NCBI RefSeq assembly: GCF_900129615.1
Contig: NZ_FQWI01000008.1
Span: 185,497 to 249,496, forward strand
Length of the DNA stretch: 64,000 bases
DNA from: Pectobacterium carotovorum
GTDB lineage: Bacteria; Pseudomonadota; Gammaproteobacteria; Enterobacterales; Enterobacteriaceae
Direction of reading: 5' to 3'
This document shows positions 38,701-46,721 of the stretch, one piece after another. A program made the translations under genes and the position numbers. Positions within the stretch are counted from its first letter, which is position 1. The number at the start of each line of letters is the position of its first letter. The notes beneath the pieces are model-generated. The model did no database searches. It had not been told where the DNA came from and saw nothing but the letters and a program-made list of their open reading frames with translations.

Positions 38701-39751
38701 GCTCTTCCATCACGCGGTCATACTGCGACCGGCTATAGCGCGGGTGCAGCGCCGACAGCTTGATGGAGATACCCGGCCCTTCATAAATCCCGCGTCCGTT
38801 CGAGGCCTTGCCGATAGCGTGAATCGCCTGCTGGTAGGCCGTCAGATAGGCAGCAGCATCGTGCTCCGTCAGCGCGGCTTCACCTAACATATCGTAAGAG
38901 TAACGGAAGCCTTTGCCCTCCCGCTCACGGGCATTCGCCAGCGCTTCACCGATGGTTTCCCCAGTGACAAACTGCTCCCCCATCAGCCGCATAGCCATAT
39001 CGACACCTTTGCGGACAAGCGGCTCACCACTTTTTCCGATGATGCGGTTCAGCGAATTCGATAGGTTCACTTCGTTGTGCGTCGCCACCAGTTTTCCGGT
39101 AAACAGCAGCCCCCAGGTTGCAGCATTCACAAAGAGCGACGGGCTGTGACCAAGATGCGCCTGCCAATTTCCCCGACTGATCTTGTCGCGGATTAGCGCA
39201 TCACGCGTGGATTTATCAGGAATACGCAGCAGCGCTTCGGCTAAGCACATCAGCGCCACCCCTTCCTGAGAAGAAAGTGAAAATTCCTGTAGCAGCCCTT
39301 GCACAATGCCCGCACGCCCATTTCCGGCTTTCTGACCGCGTAATTTTTCTGCCAGTTGATAAGCCAGTTTCTGCGTTAACTGCGACATTTCATCGGTAAG
39401 TCTTGCCTGTTCAAGCAAGATAGGCACCAGTTCACTTTCGGGACGGCGGTAAACAGAAGTAATGGCGGCGCGGATAACAGACTGAGGAAGAACATGTTCA
39501 GCGAAATCAAGAAAGGGTGGGTGGGTTTCTTCTTCCTGAGATTGCGGTATAATCTCTTCCGCTTCAATGTGGCTGACGTTCGCCCATTGCGGTGTTTCAG
39601 GAGTGTCGAGGCCGCTTTCGAGGCGTTCAAGGTAATGGAAAATAGCCTGTTTGATCAGCCAGTGCGGTGTACGATCAATACGCTGTGCTGCCGCCTTGAT
39701 GCGTTCGCGCGTTTCCTCATCGAGTTTTACACCCATTGTGGTAGAGCCCAT
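35783..39751 (-). CDS. putA: Bifunctional proline dehydrogenase / P5C dehydrogenase and put repressor
   Basis: PutA oxidises proline to glutamate in two steps and represses the put genes when proline is low. It has 1322 residues (E. coli 1320). Residues 1-47 form the ribbon-helix-helix DNA-binding domain (TTMGVKLDEETRERIKAAA). The FAD proline dehydrogenase barrel (about 260-610) includes FVIQAYQKRCPYVIDML and RLMIRLVKGAYWD. The aldehyde dehydrogenase part (about 650-1130) includes ISPWNFPLAIFTGQ and the catalytic cysteine in SAGQRCSALR. The start at 39751 has an AGGAG site. It is divergent from putP with PutA boxes between. Confidence 0.97.
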   Translation of the reverse strand: MGSTTMGVKLDEETRERIKAAAQRIDRTPHWLIKQAIFHYLERLESGLDTPETPQWANVSHIEAEEIIPQSQEEETHPPFLDFAEHVLPQSVIRAAITSVYRRPESELVPILLEQARLTDEMSQLTQKLAYQLAEKLRGQKAGNGRAGIVQGLLQEFSLSSQEGVALMCLAEALLRIPDKSTRDALIRDKISRGNWQAHLGHSPSLFVNAATWGLLFTGKLVATHNEVNLSNSLNRIIGKSGEPLVRKGVDMAMRLMGEQFVTGETIGEALANAREREGKGFRYSYDMLGEAALTEHDAAAYLTAYQQAIHAIGKASNGRGIYEGPGISIKLSALHPRYSRSQYDRVMEELYPRLLMLTLLARQYDIGINIDAEEADRLEISLDLLEKLCMEPQLAGWNGVGFVIQAYQKRCPYVIDMLIELAQRSRRRLMIRLVKGAYWDSEIKRAQVDGLEGYPVYTRKVYTDVSYLACARKLLAVPNLIYPQFATHNAQTLSAIYHMAGNNYYPGQYEFQCLHGMGEPLYDQVVGAVADGRLNRPCRIYAPVGTHETLLAYLVRRLLENGANTSFVNRIADTSMALETLIADPIRGVEALAKVEWSMGASHPKIPLPRQLYGRERQNSSGLDLSNEHRLASLSSALLNHASQPWYAAPMIEGESEASEERPVVNPADVHDVVGYVLDASVADVEQAVDAAVHAGTIWFATPPAERAAILNQAASLMEGQLQSLLGLLVREAGKSFSNAIAEVREAVDFLRYYAAQIRDSFTNDTHRPLGPVVCISPWNFPLAIFTGQISAALAAGNSVLAKPAEQTPLVAAQAVRILHEAGIPQGVLQLLPGQGETIGAALVNDERVRGVVFTGSTAVAKTLQRSIAGRLDPQGRLTPLIAETGGLNAMIVDSSALTEQVVNDVIASAFDSAGQRCSALRLLCLQEDIADRTLAMLRGAMAECRMGNPERLSTDIGPLIDAEAKENVELHIQTMRAKGHTVFQAAYPQDEETWRHGTFVKPTLIELGKIDELKKEVFGPVLHVVRYQSQQLDAVIEQINAAGYGLTLGVHTRIDETILRVTGKAKVGNQYVNRNMVGAVVGVQPFGGEGLSGTGPKAGGPLYLYRLLAHRPDDALAAEFAQQNREQALDASARSSLLAGLQALEGWAIAGERHGLATLCQRYREYSVGGTTRLLPGPTGESNSYTLLPHERILCLADNEDDRLIQTAAVLATGGELLWLEGEQEKTLYGRLPVGVQSHIQFTPDWQRQDASFHGVIYHGDADRLRQLSEALAERDGPIIQPLGYAQGDTHVQLERLLTERSLSINTAAAGGNASLMTIG

Positions 39752-39809
39752 AGAGTCCACTCCTGTAATGAGAAGATGCACATCGGGATAACGCCAATAT
39801 CAACCATGT

Positions 39810-39852
39810 TGCAACTTTGTGCAACCTTGTTAACAAATGGAACGGTTGCAGC
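39810..39852. promoter_or_regulatory. PutA operator cluster in the putA-putP spacer
   Basis: The PutA recognition core GTTGCA occurs as the palindrome GTTGCAAC (39810-39817), as TGCAACC (39822-39828, reverse orientation) and as GGTTGCA (39846-39852). This is the site type bound by the PutA ribbon-helix-helix domain in E. coli. Their place between the divergent genes explains proline-responsive repression of both. Confidence 0.8.
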
Positions 39853-39947
39853 CCATCATCACCGTCAGACCTCGTTCCGGCCTGAGTGATTACTATAAAA
39901 CACAGCGTCGCCGCGACAGTGGCACGAAAAAAAATGTGGAGAGTTGA

Positions 39948-41432
39948 ATGACAATAAGTACACCCATGCTGGTGACATTTCTGGTGTATATTTTCGGGAT
40001 GGTCCTCATCGGCCTGTTTGCCTACCGCGCCACCAATAACTTTGGCGATTACATTCTGGGCGGACGCAGGATGGGAAGCGTGGTGACCGCACTGTCAGCT
40101 GGCGCTTCCGATATGAGCGGCTGGCTGCTCATGGGATTACCGGGCGCTATTTTCATTGCCGGGATTTCTAAAAGCTGGATCGCGATCGGCCTGACGCTAG
40201 GCGCGTACCTGAACTGGAAATGGGTCGCCGGACGCCTGCGTGTCCACACCGAAATCAACCACAACGCACTTACGCTACCTGACTATTTCACCCACCGTTT
40301 TGAAGATAACAGTAAATTACTGCGCGTGATCTCCGCGTTAGTCATCCTGATTTTCTTCACTATCTATTGTGCATCCAGCGTGGTCGCAGGGGCGCGTCTG
40401 TTTGAAAGCACCTTTGGCATGAGCTACGGCACCGCCTTATGGGCAGGCGCAGCGGCCACCATCGCCTATACCTTTATCGGCGGCTTTTTGGCTGTAAGTT
40501 GGACGGACACCGTTCAGGCCAGCCTGATGATTTTCGCCCTGATCCTAACGCCAGTAATCGTCATTCTGTCACTTGGGGGAATCGATAGCTCGCTGATGGT
40601 GATTGAAGCGAAAAACCCAGCCAATCTGGATATGTTCAAAGGGCTGAATGTTGTCGCCATCATATCGCTGATGGGATGGGGTCTGGGCTATTTCGGCCAG
40701 CCTCACATTCTGGCGCGTTTCATGGCTGCAGATTCACACCACACAATCCACAGCGCGCGCCGTATTAGTATGACCTGGATGATTCTTTGTCTGGCCGGTG
40801 CCGTGACAGTCGGCTTCTTCGGCATCGCCTACTTCCACAATAATCCGGATCAGGCAGGCAACGTGGCACAAAACAGCGAGCGCGTCTTTATTGAGCTGTC
40901 CATGCTGCTGTTCAATCCGTGGATTGCCGGCGTCCTGCTGTCTGCGATTCTGGCGGCCGTGATGAGTACGCTGAGCTGCCAGCTGCTGGTCTGTTCCAGC
41001 GCCATCACCGAAGATTTATACAAGCCGTTCCTGCGCAAAAATGCCAGCCAGAAAGAACTGGTCTGGGTGGGTCGCGGCATGGTGCTGTTAGTCGCTATTA
41101 TCGCTATCGCACTGTCTCTCAACCCAGAAAACCGCGTCCTGGGTCTGGTGAGCTATGCCTGGGCAGGCTTCGGTGCGGCATTCGGGCCGGTGATTTTGAT
41201 TTCTCTGCTGTGGCCGCGGATGACGCGCAACGGCGCACTGCTCGGTATGATCGTGGGTGCGGCAACGGTGTTGATCTGGAAACAGTACGCCTGGCTGGGT
41301 CTGTATGAAATCATCCCCGGTTTCATCTTCAACTGCCTGACTATTTTCATCGTCAGCCTGCTGGGTAAAGCGCCATCAAAAGCGATTACCGACCGTTTCA
41401 ATCAGGCGGAAGCAGAATACAAGTCCGTTTGA
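39948..41432 (+). CDS. putP: Sodium/proline symporter
   Basis: PutP imports proline with Na+, supplying PutA. The 494-residue membrane protein has about 13 transmembrane helices of the SSS family. The N-terminus MLVTFLVYIFGMVLIGLFAY, the segment GGRRMGSVVTALSAGASDMSGWLLMGLPG and the sodium-site helix near CQLLVCSSAITEDLY are characteristic. The ribosome binding site is GGAGAG upstream of ATG. It ends before a strong bidirectional terminator. Confidence 0.96.
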   Translation: MTISTPMLVTFLVYIFGMVLIGLFAYRATNNFGDYILGGRRMGSVVTALSAGASDMSGWLLMGLPGAIFIAGISKSWIAIGLTLGAYLNWKWVAGRLRVHTEINHNALTLPDYFTHRFEDNSKLLRVISALVILIFFTIYCASSVVAGARLFESTFGMSYGTALWAGAAATIAYTFIGGFLAVSWTDTVQASLMIFALILTPVIVILSLGGIDSSLMVIEAKNPANLDMFKGLNVVAIISLMGWGLGYFGQPHILARFMAADSHHTIHSARRISMTWMILCLAGAVTVGFFGIAYFHNNPDQAGNVAQNSERVFIELSMLLFNPWIAGVLLSAILAAVMSTLSCQLLVCSSAITEDLYKPFLRKNASQKELVWVGRGMVLLVAIIAIALSLNPENRVLGLVSYAWAGFGAAFGPVILISLLWPRMTRNGALLGMIVGAATVLIWKQYAWLGLYEIIPGFIFNCLTIFIVSLLGKAPSKAITDRFNQAEAEYKSV

Positions 41433-41433
41433 T

Positions 41434-41467
41434 AAAAAAAGAGGGCGCAGCCAATGCTGCGCCCTCT
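41434..41467. terminator. Bidirectional terminator between putP and ilvC
   Basis: AGAGGGCGCAGC (41440-41451) and GCTGCGCCCTCT (41456-41467) form a perfect 12-bp stem with loop CAAT. The A-run at 41434-41440 gives a T-run for the minus strand (ilvC); weaker T residues follow on the plus strand for putP. Confidence 0.88.
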
Positions 41468-41490
41468 TCTATTTCGATCACCGACGGAAA

Positions 41491-42969
41491 TTAACCCGCA
41501 ACGGCGATACGCTTCATGTCTTTCATGTAACCGCGCAGCGTGTGGCCTACGGTTTCGATTGGGTGGTTACGGATAGCTTCGTTAACATCACGCAGCTGTG
41601 CGTTGTCTACTTCAGTACCCGCGACCGCTTTGCCCAGATCGCCCGGTTGCAGAGATGCCATGAACGCATCTTTCAGCAATGGAACGGCAGCGTTAGCAAA
41701 CAGGTAGTTGCCGTATTCTGCAGTATCAGAGATAACCACGTTCATTTCATACAGACGCTTACGCGCAATGGTGTTGGCGATCAGCGGCAGCTCATGCAGT
41801 GATTCGTAGTAAGCCGACTCTTCGATGATGCCAGAACTCACCATGGTTTCAAACGCCAGCTCAACGCCCGCTTTCACCATCGCAACCATCAGCACGCCGT
41901 TATCAAAGTATTCCTGCTCAGCGATTTTACCGTCGAACTGCGGTGCGTTTTCGAATGCCGTTTTACCGGTCTCTTCACGCCAGGTCAGCAGTTTCACGTC
42001 ATCGTTCGCCCAGTCAGCCATCATGCCGCTGGAGAATTCGCCGGAGATGATGTCATCCATGTGTTTCTGGAACAGCGGAGCCATGATGCCTTTCAGCTGC
42101 TCAGACAGTGCGTAAGCACGCAGTTTCGCTGGGTTAGACAGGCGATCCATCATCAGCGTGATCCCGCCTTGCTTCAGCGCTTCGGTGATGGTTTCCCAGC
42201 CGAACTGAATCAGTTTTTCTGCATAAGCCGGATCGGTGCCTTCAGCAACCAGTTTGTCGAAGCTCAGCAGAGAGCCCGCTTGCAACATACCACACAGGAT
42301 GGTTTGCTCACCCATCAAGTCAGATTTCACTTCTGCAACGAAAGAAGATTGCAGAACGCCAGCACGGTGACCGCCAGTTGCTGCAGCCCAGGCTTTAGCA
42401 ATGGCCATGCCTTCGCCTTTCGGATCGTTTTCCGGGTGGACCGCGATCAGCGTTGGCACGCCGAAACCACGTTTGTATTCTTCACGTACTTCCGTACCTG
42501 GGCACTTCGGTGCCACCATCACAACGGTGATGTCTTTACGGATTTGCTCGCCCACTTCAACGATGTTGAAACCGTGAGAGTAGCCCAGCGCTGCACCCTG
42601 TTTCATCAGCGGTTGTACTGCCTGAACCACAGCGGAGTGCTGCTTGTCTGGCGTCAGGTTAACCACCAGGTCAGCCTGCGGGATCAGATCTTCGTATGTA
42701 CCAACGGTGAAGCCGTTTTCGGTCGCTTTGCGCCATGATGCGCGTTTTTCGGCAATCGCTTCAGCACGCAGGGCGTAAGCGATATCCAGACCAGAATCGC
42801 GCATGTTCAGACCCTGGTTCAGACCCTGAGCACCACAGCCGACGATCACCACTTTTTTCCCTTTCAGGTAGCTCGCCTCATCGGCAAATTCATCACGCCC
42901 CATAAAGCGGCACTTGCCCAATTGATCCAGCTGCTGACGCAGGTTTAATGTGTTGAAATAGTTAGCCAT
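41491..42969 (-). CDS. ilvC: Ketol-acid reductoisomerase
   Basis: IlvC catalyses the NADPH-dependent isomeroreduction of acetolactate and acetohydroxybutyrate, the second step of valine/isoleucine synthesis. The 492 residues identify the long class II form (E. coli 491). The NADPH loop is [20 protein letters not shown]; metal-binding acidic residues lie in [13 protein letters not shown] and the C-terminal repeat. It is divergent from its activator gene ilvY. Confidence 0.97.
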   Translation of the reverse strand: MANYFNTLNLRQQLDQLGKCRFMGRDEFADEASYLKGKKVVIVGCGAQGLNQGLNMRDSGLDIAYALRAEAIAEKRASWRKATENGFTVGTYEDLIPQADLVVNLTPDKQHSAVVQAVQPLMKQGAALGYSHGFNIVEVGEQIRKDITVVMVAPKCPGTEVREEYKRGFGVPTLIAVHPENDPKGEGMAIAKAWAAATGGHRAGVLQSSFVAEVKSDLMGEQTILCGMLQAGSLLSFDKLVAEGTDPAYAEKLIQFGWETITEALKQGGITLMMDRLSNPAKLRAYALSEQLKGIMAPLFQKHMDDIISGEFSSGMMADWANDDVKLLTWREETGKTAFENAPQFDGKIAEQEYFDNGVLMVAMVKAGVELAFETMVSSGIIEESAYYESLHELPLIANTIARKRLYEMNVVISDTAEYGNYLFANAAVPLLKDAFMASLQPGDLGKAVAGTEVDNAQLRDVNEAIRNHPIETVGHTLRGYMKDMKRIAVAG

Positions 42970-43065
42970 GTTGTGCTCCGTATACGGTTTTGTTTGTCTA
43001 TTATTCGAGAAAGGATTCCCGTCAGATGGGAATTCACTATGACCCCATCATATGACAGGAATTGC

Positions 43066-43113
43066 GTTGCTTAAATTGATATATTAACAACGTCACATTG
43101 CACTATTTGCAAG
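43066..43113. promoter_or_regulatory. Candidate IlvY operators in the ilvC-ilvY spacer
   Basis: An imperfect dyad with GTTG/CAAC ends spans 43066-43091, and ATTGCACTATTTGCAA (43096-43111) lies next to it, just before ilvY. LysR-type regulators typically bind such adjoining sites between divergent genes, as IlvY does in E. coli with acetolactate as inducer. The exact boundaries are judged by eye. Confidence 0.5.
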
Positions 43114-43136
43114 ATAAAAAACGGGGCCTGCATCGC

Positions 43137-44027
43137 ATGGATTTACGTGATCTCAAATTATTCCTGCACCTCGCAGAAAGCCGGCACTTTGGCCGTACCG
43201 CCAAGGCGATGCACATCAGCCCGTCCACGCTGTCGCGGCAAATTCAGCGGCTCGAAGAGGATTTAGGGCAGACGCTGTTTCTGCGTGATAACCGTACCGT
43301 ACAGCTCACCGATGCCGGAGAGCATCTGAAGCTGTTCGCCCAACAAACGCTGCTGCAATACCAGCAGCTACGCCACACGATAGACCAGCACGGGCCATCA
43401 TTAAGCGGCGAACTGCGGATCTTCTGTTCCGTCACCGCCGCCTACAGCCATCTACCGCCGATTCTGGATCGCTTTCGGGCGCTGCACCCGCTGGTAGAAA
43501 TTAAGCTGACAACTGGCGATGCCGCTGATGCCGTTGAGAAAATTCAGTCGAATGATGGGGATTTGGGGATTGCAGGACGCCCGGAGGCGCTCCCGGCCAG
43601 CGTTGACTTCATGCCGCTCGATAAGCTGCCTCTGGCGTTGATTATCCCGGCACTTCCCTGCCCCGTGCAGTCGCTGGTGCGGCAAACAGACCCAGACTGG
43701 TCGCAGATTCCGTTCATCCTGCCAGAACACGGCCCGGTGCGTAAGCGCATCGATCTGTGGTTCCGACGCAACCACATCACCAACCCGCAAATTTACGCCA
43801 CCATCTCCGGGCATGAAGCGATGGTATCGATGGTCGCGCTGGGCTGCGGCATCGCGCTGATTCCCAACGTCGTGCTGGAGAACAGCCCGGAACCGGTACG
43901 CAACCGCGTTTCTGTCTTTGTCGAGCAGGTGATGGAGCCGCTAGAACTCGGCGTGTGCGTACAGAAAAAACGGCTTAGCGAACCGCTGATTGCCGCCTTT
44001 TGGGACATATTACAGGACACGCCATGA
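43137..44027 (+). CDS. ilvY: LysR-type activator of ilvC
   Basis: IlvY, 296 residues. N-terminal winged helix-turn-helix (DLRDLKLFLHLAESRHFGRTA, then MHISPSTLSRQIQRLEEDLGQ) and a LysR inducer-binding domain from about residue 90 (SVTAAYSHLPPILDRFRA). It closely matches E. coli IlvY. ATG 43137 is chosen over a frame start at 43098, which falls in the operator area. Its stop overlaps the start of a LprI-domain gene (ATGA), which is not the E. coli arrangement. Confidence 0.95.
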   Translation: MDLRDLKLFLHLAESRHFGRTAKAMHISPSTLSRQIQRLEEDLGQTLFLRDNRTVQLTDAGEHLKLFAQQTLLQYQQLRHTIDQHGPSLSGELRIFCSVTAAYSHLPPILDRFRALHPLVEIKLTTGDAADAVEKIQSNDGDLGIAGRPEALPASVDFMPLDKLPLALIIPALPCPVQSLVRQTDPDWSQIPFILPEHGPVRKRIDLWFRRNHITNPQIYATISGHEAMVSMVALGCGIALIPNVVLENSPEPVRNRVSVFVEQVMEPLELGVCVQKKRLSEPLIAAFWDILQDTP

Positions 44028-44824
44028 AGATAGCCTTCACTGCCATCATCGCCGCAGGGGTGACGTTGGCCTCCCTCTGCCACACTGCGCAAGCCGCCAG
44101 TTTTCCCTGCGAAAAAGCCGCCTCAGCGCAGGAGAAGCTAATTTGCGCCAGCCCGCTGCTCGGGCAGCTTGATGAAGAACTGGCACAGACATGGAAGACC
44201 TCCCGCGCGTCCCTGACGGCATACGACAACAGCGCACCGTGGGAAAAAACGCTCAACCAGTTTCAACGCAGTTGGCTGACCACCCGCGATCAATGCAAAG
44301 ACGAAGACTGTCTACGCCAGCGCTATCAGCAGCAGTTAAATCGGCTGCGCTATCTGAATGACATCGCGCAACACGCACTCCCTTCGCCGATTACGCCGGT
44401 GAAAAATACGTCCTGCTTCCACGGTTCATTCAGCTATGAGTATGTGATGTCAGGGCTTTCTGCCGAAGAGTACCGCGAGTTGGGTGATTATTTTCGGGAA
44501 ATGTATGACCAGAAAGCGCCCTACCACGCCGTCAGCCTGACGATGACCAACCAGCGCGGCAAGATTGAGGGCGGCGCATCCATTGCATTCCGCTACGGTA
44601 ACAAGCTGGATGATTCTGCCTTCACGGCCCGTCAGATGAGCGATGTACAAGCGATTGGCAAAGGCGAAAGCAGCTTCGGCCAGCAGGTGAAAATACTGCT
44701 CACCTGCATTGACGATGATCATCTGCAAATCACCACCTTCGGCAGCAATCGGGAAGAAGGTTACCTGTTTAACACTTTGCTGGAGCGCGATAAAAACCCA
44801 CTGGAGCCGCAGAAAACGCCGTAG
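44024..44824 (+). CDS. LprI-domain (DUF1311) secreted protein, putative lysozyme inhibitor
   Basis: Protein of 266 residues. A Sec signal peptide covers about residues 1-24 (TAQAA), so it is probably periplasmic. The N-terminal half is a LprI/DUF1311 domain: FPCEKAASAQEKLICASPLLGQLDEEL, with the conserved paired cysteines, and QRSWLTTRDQCKDEDCL. LprI proteins are known as lysozyme inhibitors in mycobacteria. The C-terminal half (after about residue 120) shows no domain I recognise. The start codon overlaps the ilvY stop (ATGA), so it is co-translated with the ilvC activator, an odd pairing. It is one of three LprI-like genes in this island. Confidence 0.75.
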   Translation: MKIAFTAIIAAGVTLASLCHTAQAASFPCEKAASAQEKLICASPLLGQLDEELAQTWKTSRASLTAYDNSAPWEKTLNQFQRSWLTTRDQCKDEDCLRQRYQQQLNRLRYLNDIAQHALPSPITPVKNTSCFHGSFSYEYVMSGLSAEEYRELGDYFREMYDQKAPYHAVSLTMTNQRGKIEGGASIAFRYGNKLDDSAFTARQMSDVQAIGKGESSFGQQVKILLTCIDDDHLQITTFGSNREEGYLFNTLLERDKNPLEPQKTP

Positions 44825-44842
44825 CGTTGGCTCACTTTGGCT

Positions 44843-45586
44843 CTAGCGTTCAAACCACTTATCCGCCGAAAATGCCCGCGTATCGGACTCCGTTTCCTGC
44901 GCGGCTTTCTTCATGGTCTCGACGTTCATCAGGTAATGATAGAGCGGTTCAAGCTGGGTAAAACCCTGTGACAGAACCGTCACCAGATCACCGGAAAACA
45001 GCGCGTCCATATCCTGTCGGGTACATATCGCAGCAAACGACTTACGGTTATACCAGTCAGCCAGCTCCGGACCCTGACCTTTAATCAACGGACGTTTGTA
45101 GCTTTCGCCTTCCAGCGTGAAGGTATTGCCCAAACAGCTCGCCACTTCAAGAAACTGTGACGGATTCCCGCGCAGCGTCTGACGGAACAGGTCCATCGTA
45201 TTACGCGTCGCGCTGTAATAGCCCAGCCCGTAACGCCAGGTATCCGGCGTGATTTCAAAGAAATACACCGGCGCGTCCGTCCAGTCTTTGCGAGTACGTT
45301 TGAAAGTGAGCCACATATGGCTGCGATAACGTGATTTATCGTGAGAAAAACGTGTGTCGCGGTGAATACGGGAGAGCGTTTTGCCGATGGCAGGACGCGT
45401 TTCAAAATGGTCGTCAATCTGCAACATAGTCAGACTGAGCTCATCCACCAGCGTGCGGAACGGCGCAACCAGTTGCTCGTCGTAAATTGCACGATGCTCG
45501 TCAAACCACGCTTTATCGTTGTACTGACGCACCTGCTGAAGAAACGTTAAACCCGCTTGAGAAAAACCTGTGAACTGCGTTGCCAT
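44843..45586 (-). CDS. DUF2461 domain protein, function unknown
   Basis: Cytoplasmic protein of 247 residues of the DUF2461/TIGR02453 family. The start FTGFSQAGLTFLQQVRQYNDKAWFDEHR and the segment TRFSHDKSRYRSHMWL are typical. No enzymatic role is established for the family, and no catalytic motif is apparent. It converges on the LprI-domain gene with 18 bp between stops. Its first 37 bases were copied into the island by a tandem duplication, leaving a fossil at 46144-46180. Confidence 0.8.
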   Translation of the reverse strand: MATQFTGFSQAGLTFLQQVRQYNDKAWFDEHRAIYDEQLVAPFRTLVDELSLTMLQIDDHFETRPAIGKTLSRIHRDTRFSHDKSRYRSHMWLTFKRTRKDWTDAPVYFFEITPDTWRYGLGYYSATRNTMDLFRQTLRGNPSQFLEVASCLGNTFTLEGESYKRPLIKGQGPELADWYNRKSFAAICTRQDMDALFSGDLVTVLSQGFTQLEPLYHYLMNVETMKKAAQETESDTRAFSADKWFER

Positions 45587-45686
45587 AAAGAGATGCCATC
45601 CCTGTTGCTGTCAGATGACATAAAGATAACGCCGCCGACGGTGAAACACCATTGGCGGCGTGACACGCTTATCCAAAGGATGGGCA

Positions 45687-46127
45687 TTAAGGGATATTGA
45701 GTTCACCATCCAGTGATTCAATCCGTCTGTAGTTTTCTACCGCCTCGCAAAGATCTTTATTTGATAAATAAACGGGGCTATCTTTAATATATGGGTGCCC
45801 TCTATACGCACAACGATGGACAACATAATTTTTCCACGCGGCTTGATCTGCTTTGAAAAGCTTAACGGCATCGTCCTCACCCTCTATAGTTATGAGTGTT
45901 GAGAGAAAGTCTATTGCTTCTTTATTTTTTTTCTCTAGTTTTTCCGTCGAATCAGCAAGCATTCGGTCAGTACAAATATAAAGTTCATGATAGTTTTCCC
46001 CTTTCATTATATCTTTACATAACGTTTTCTCCATTAATTCCAGTTTACTCCAATAAATCTCACCAAATGCAGGGGATATACCGTTTACAGCAAATAACAT
46101 CAACAGACAGAAGTAGATATTTTTCAT
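45687..46127 (-). CDS. LprI-like periplasmic protein, putative effector immunity (copy 2)
   Basis: A 146-residue protein with a Sec signal peptide (about 1-22, cleaved after AFG). The mature part has the LprI-like pattern FKADQAAWKNYVVHRCAY and conserved cysteines at CKD, CTD, RC and LC. ATG 46127 has an AAGGATGAG ribosome binding site; an upstream frame to 46193 crosses the duplication junction and is rejected. It is a paralogue of the gene at 46281 with about 62% identity by eye (no gaps). The proposed role is to protect the periplasm from the lysozyme-like effector or a relative. It has no adjacent cognate effector of its own. Confidence 0.72.
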   Translation of the reverse strand: MKNIYFCLLMLFAVNGISPAFGEIYWSKLELMEKTLCKDIMKGENYHELYICTDRMLADSTEKLEKKNKEAIDFLSTLITIEGEDDAVKLFKADQAAWKNYVVHRCAYRGHPYIKDSPVYLSNKDLCEAVENYRRIESLDGELNIP

Positions 46128-46180
46128 TTTCTCATCCTTAAATAACCCGCTTGAGGAAAGCCGGTGAACGGCGTTGCCAT
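46128..46180 (-). pseudogene. Junction fossil: DUF2461 5' end fused to effector 3' end
   Basis: From ATG 46180 the frame reads MATPFTGFPQAGYLRMRK and stops over the start of the next gene. The first 12 residues copy the DUF2461 N-terminus (MATQFTGFSQAG) and the rest copies the effector C-terminus (RAGYLRMKK). It is the breakpoint of the 594-bp tandem duplication, not a functional gene. It may still provide translational coupling for the downstream immunity gene. Confidence 0.85.
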
Positions 46181-46280
46181 AAAGAAATGCCATCCCTGTT
46201 TCTATCAGATGACATAAAGATAACGCCGCCGACGGCGAAACACCATCGGTGGCGTGACACGATTATCCAAAGGATGAGTA

Positions 46281-46721
46281 TTAAGGTATGCTGGGTTCGC
46301 CTTCTAATGTTTCGATCCGCCTATAATTTTCTACCGCATGACAAAGACGATTACTGGAAAAATAAATAGGACTATCTTTTATGAATGCCAATTGCTTATA
46401 TGAGCAACGATGGGAAGCATAATTTTTCCATGCAGTTTGATCCTTCTTGAAAGACTTAACAAGATCTTCAAAATTTTCAAAAGAATCAAATTTAGATAGA
46501 GCCTCTGTTATTTCTTTATTTCTCTTCTCAAGTTTCTCTTTCGAATCCGAGAGCATCAGGTTAATACATAGATCCACTTTATTATAACCGCCATCTTTCA
46601 TCAGATCTTTACACAGCGTTTTTTCCATTACGTCAAATTTGCTCCAGTAAATCTCACCAAATGCAGGAGATATACCGTGCACAGCAAATAGCATCAACAT
46701 ACAGAAATAGATACTTTTCAT
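46281..46721 (-). CDS. LprI-like periplasmic immunity protein (copy 1, cognate)
   Basis: A 146-residue protein with a Sec signal peptide (about 1-22) nearly identical to that of copy 2. The mature LprI-like part has FKKDQTAWKNYASHRCSY and the same cysteine spacing. Its start overlaps the effector stop (ATGA), so effector and immunity are co-translated, the standard layout for type VI effector pairs. As a periplasmic inhibitor it would protect the producer and its sisters from peptidoglycan damage. Homology to lysozyme inhibitors is judged from pattern; function is inferred. Confidence 0.75.
   Translation of the reverse strand: MKSIYFCMLMLFAVHGISPAFGEIYWSKFDVMEKTLCKDLMKDGGYNKVDLCINLMLSDSKEKLEKRNKEITEALSKFDSFENFEDLVKSFKKDQTAWKNYASHRCSYKQLAFIKDSPIYFSSNRLCHAVENYRRIETLEGEPSIP

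Noticed and set aside
46128..46193. Longer start (46193) for the second immunity gene
   Set aside because: The added residues lie in another frame across the duplication junction, and ATG 46127 begins the signal peptide shared with the paralogue.
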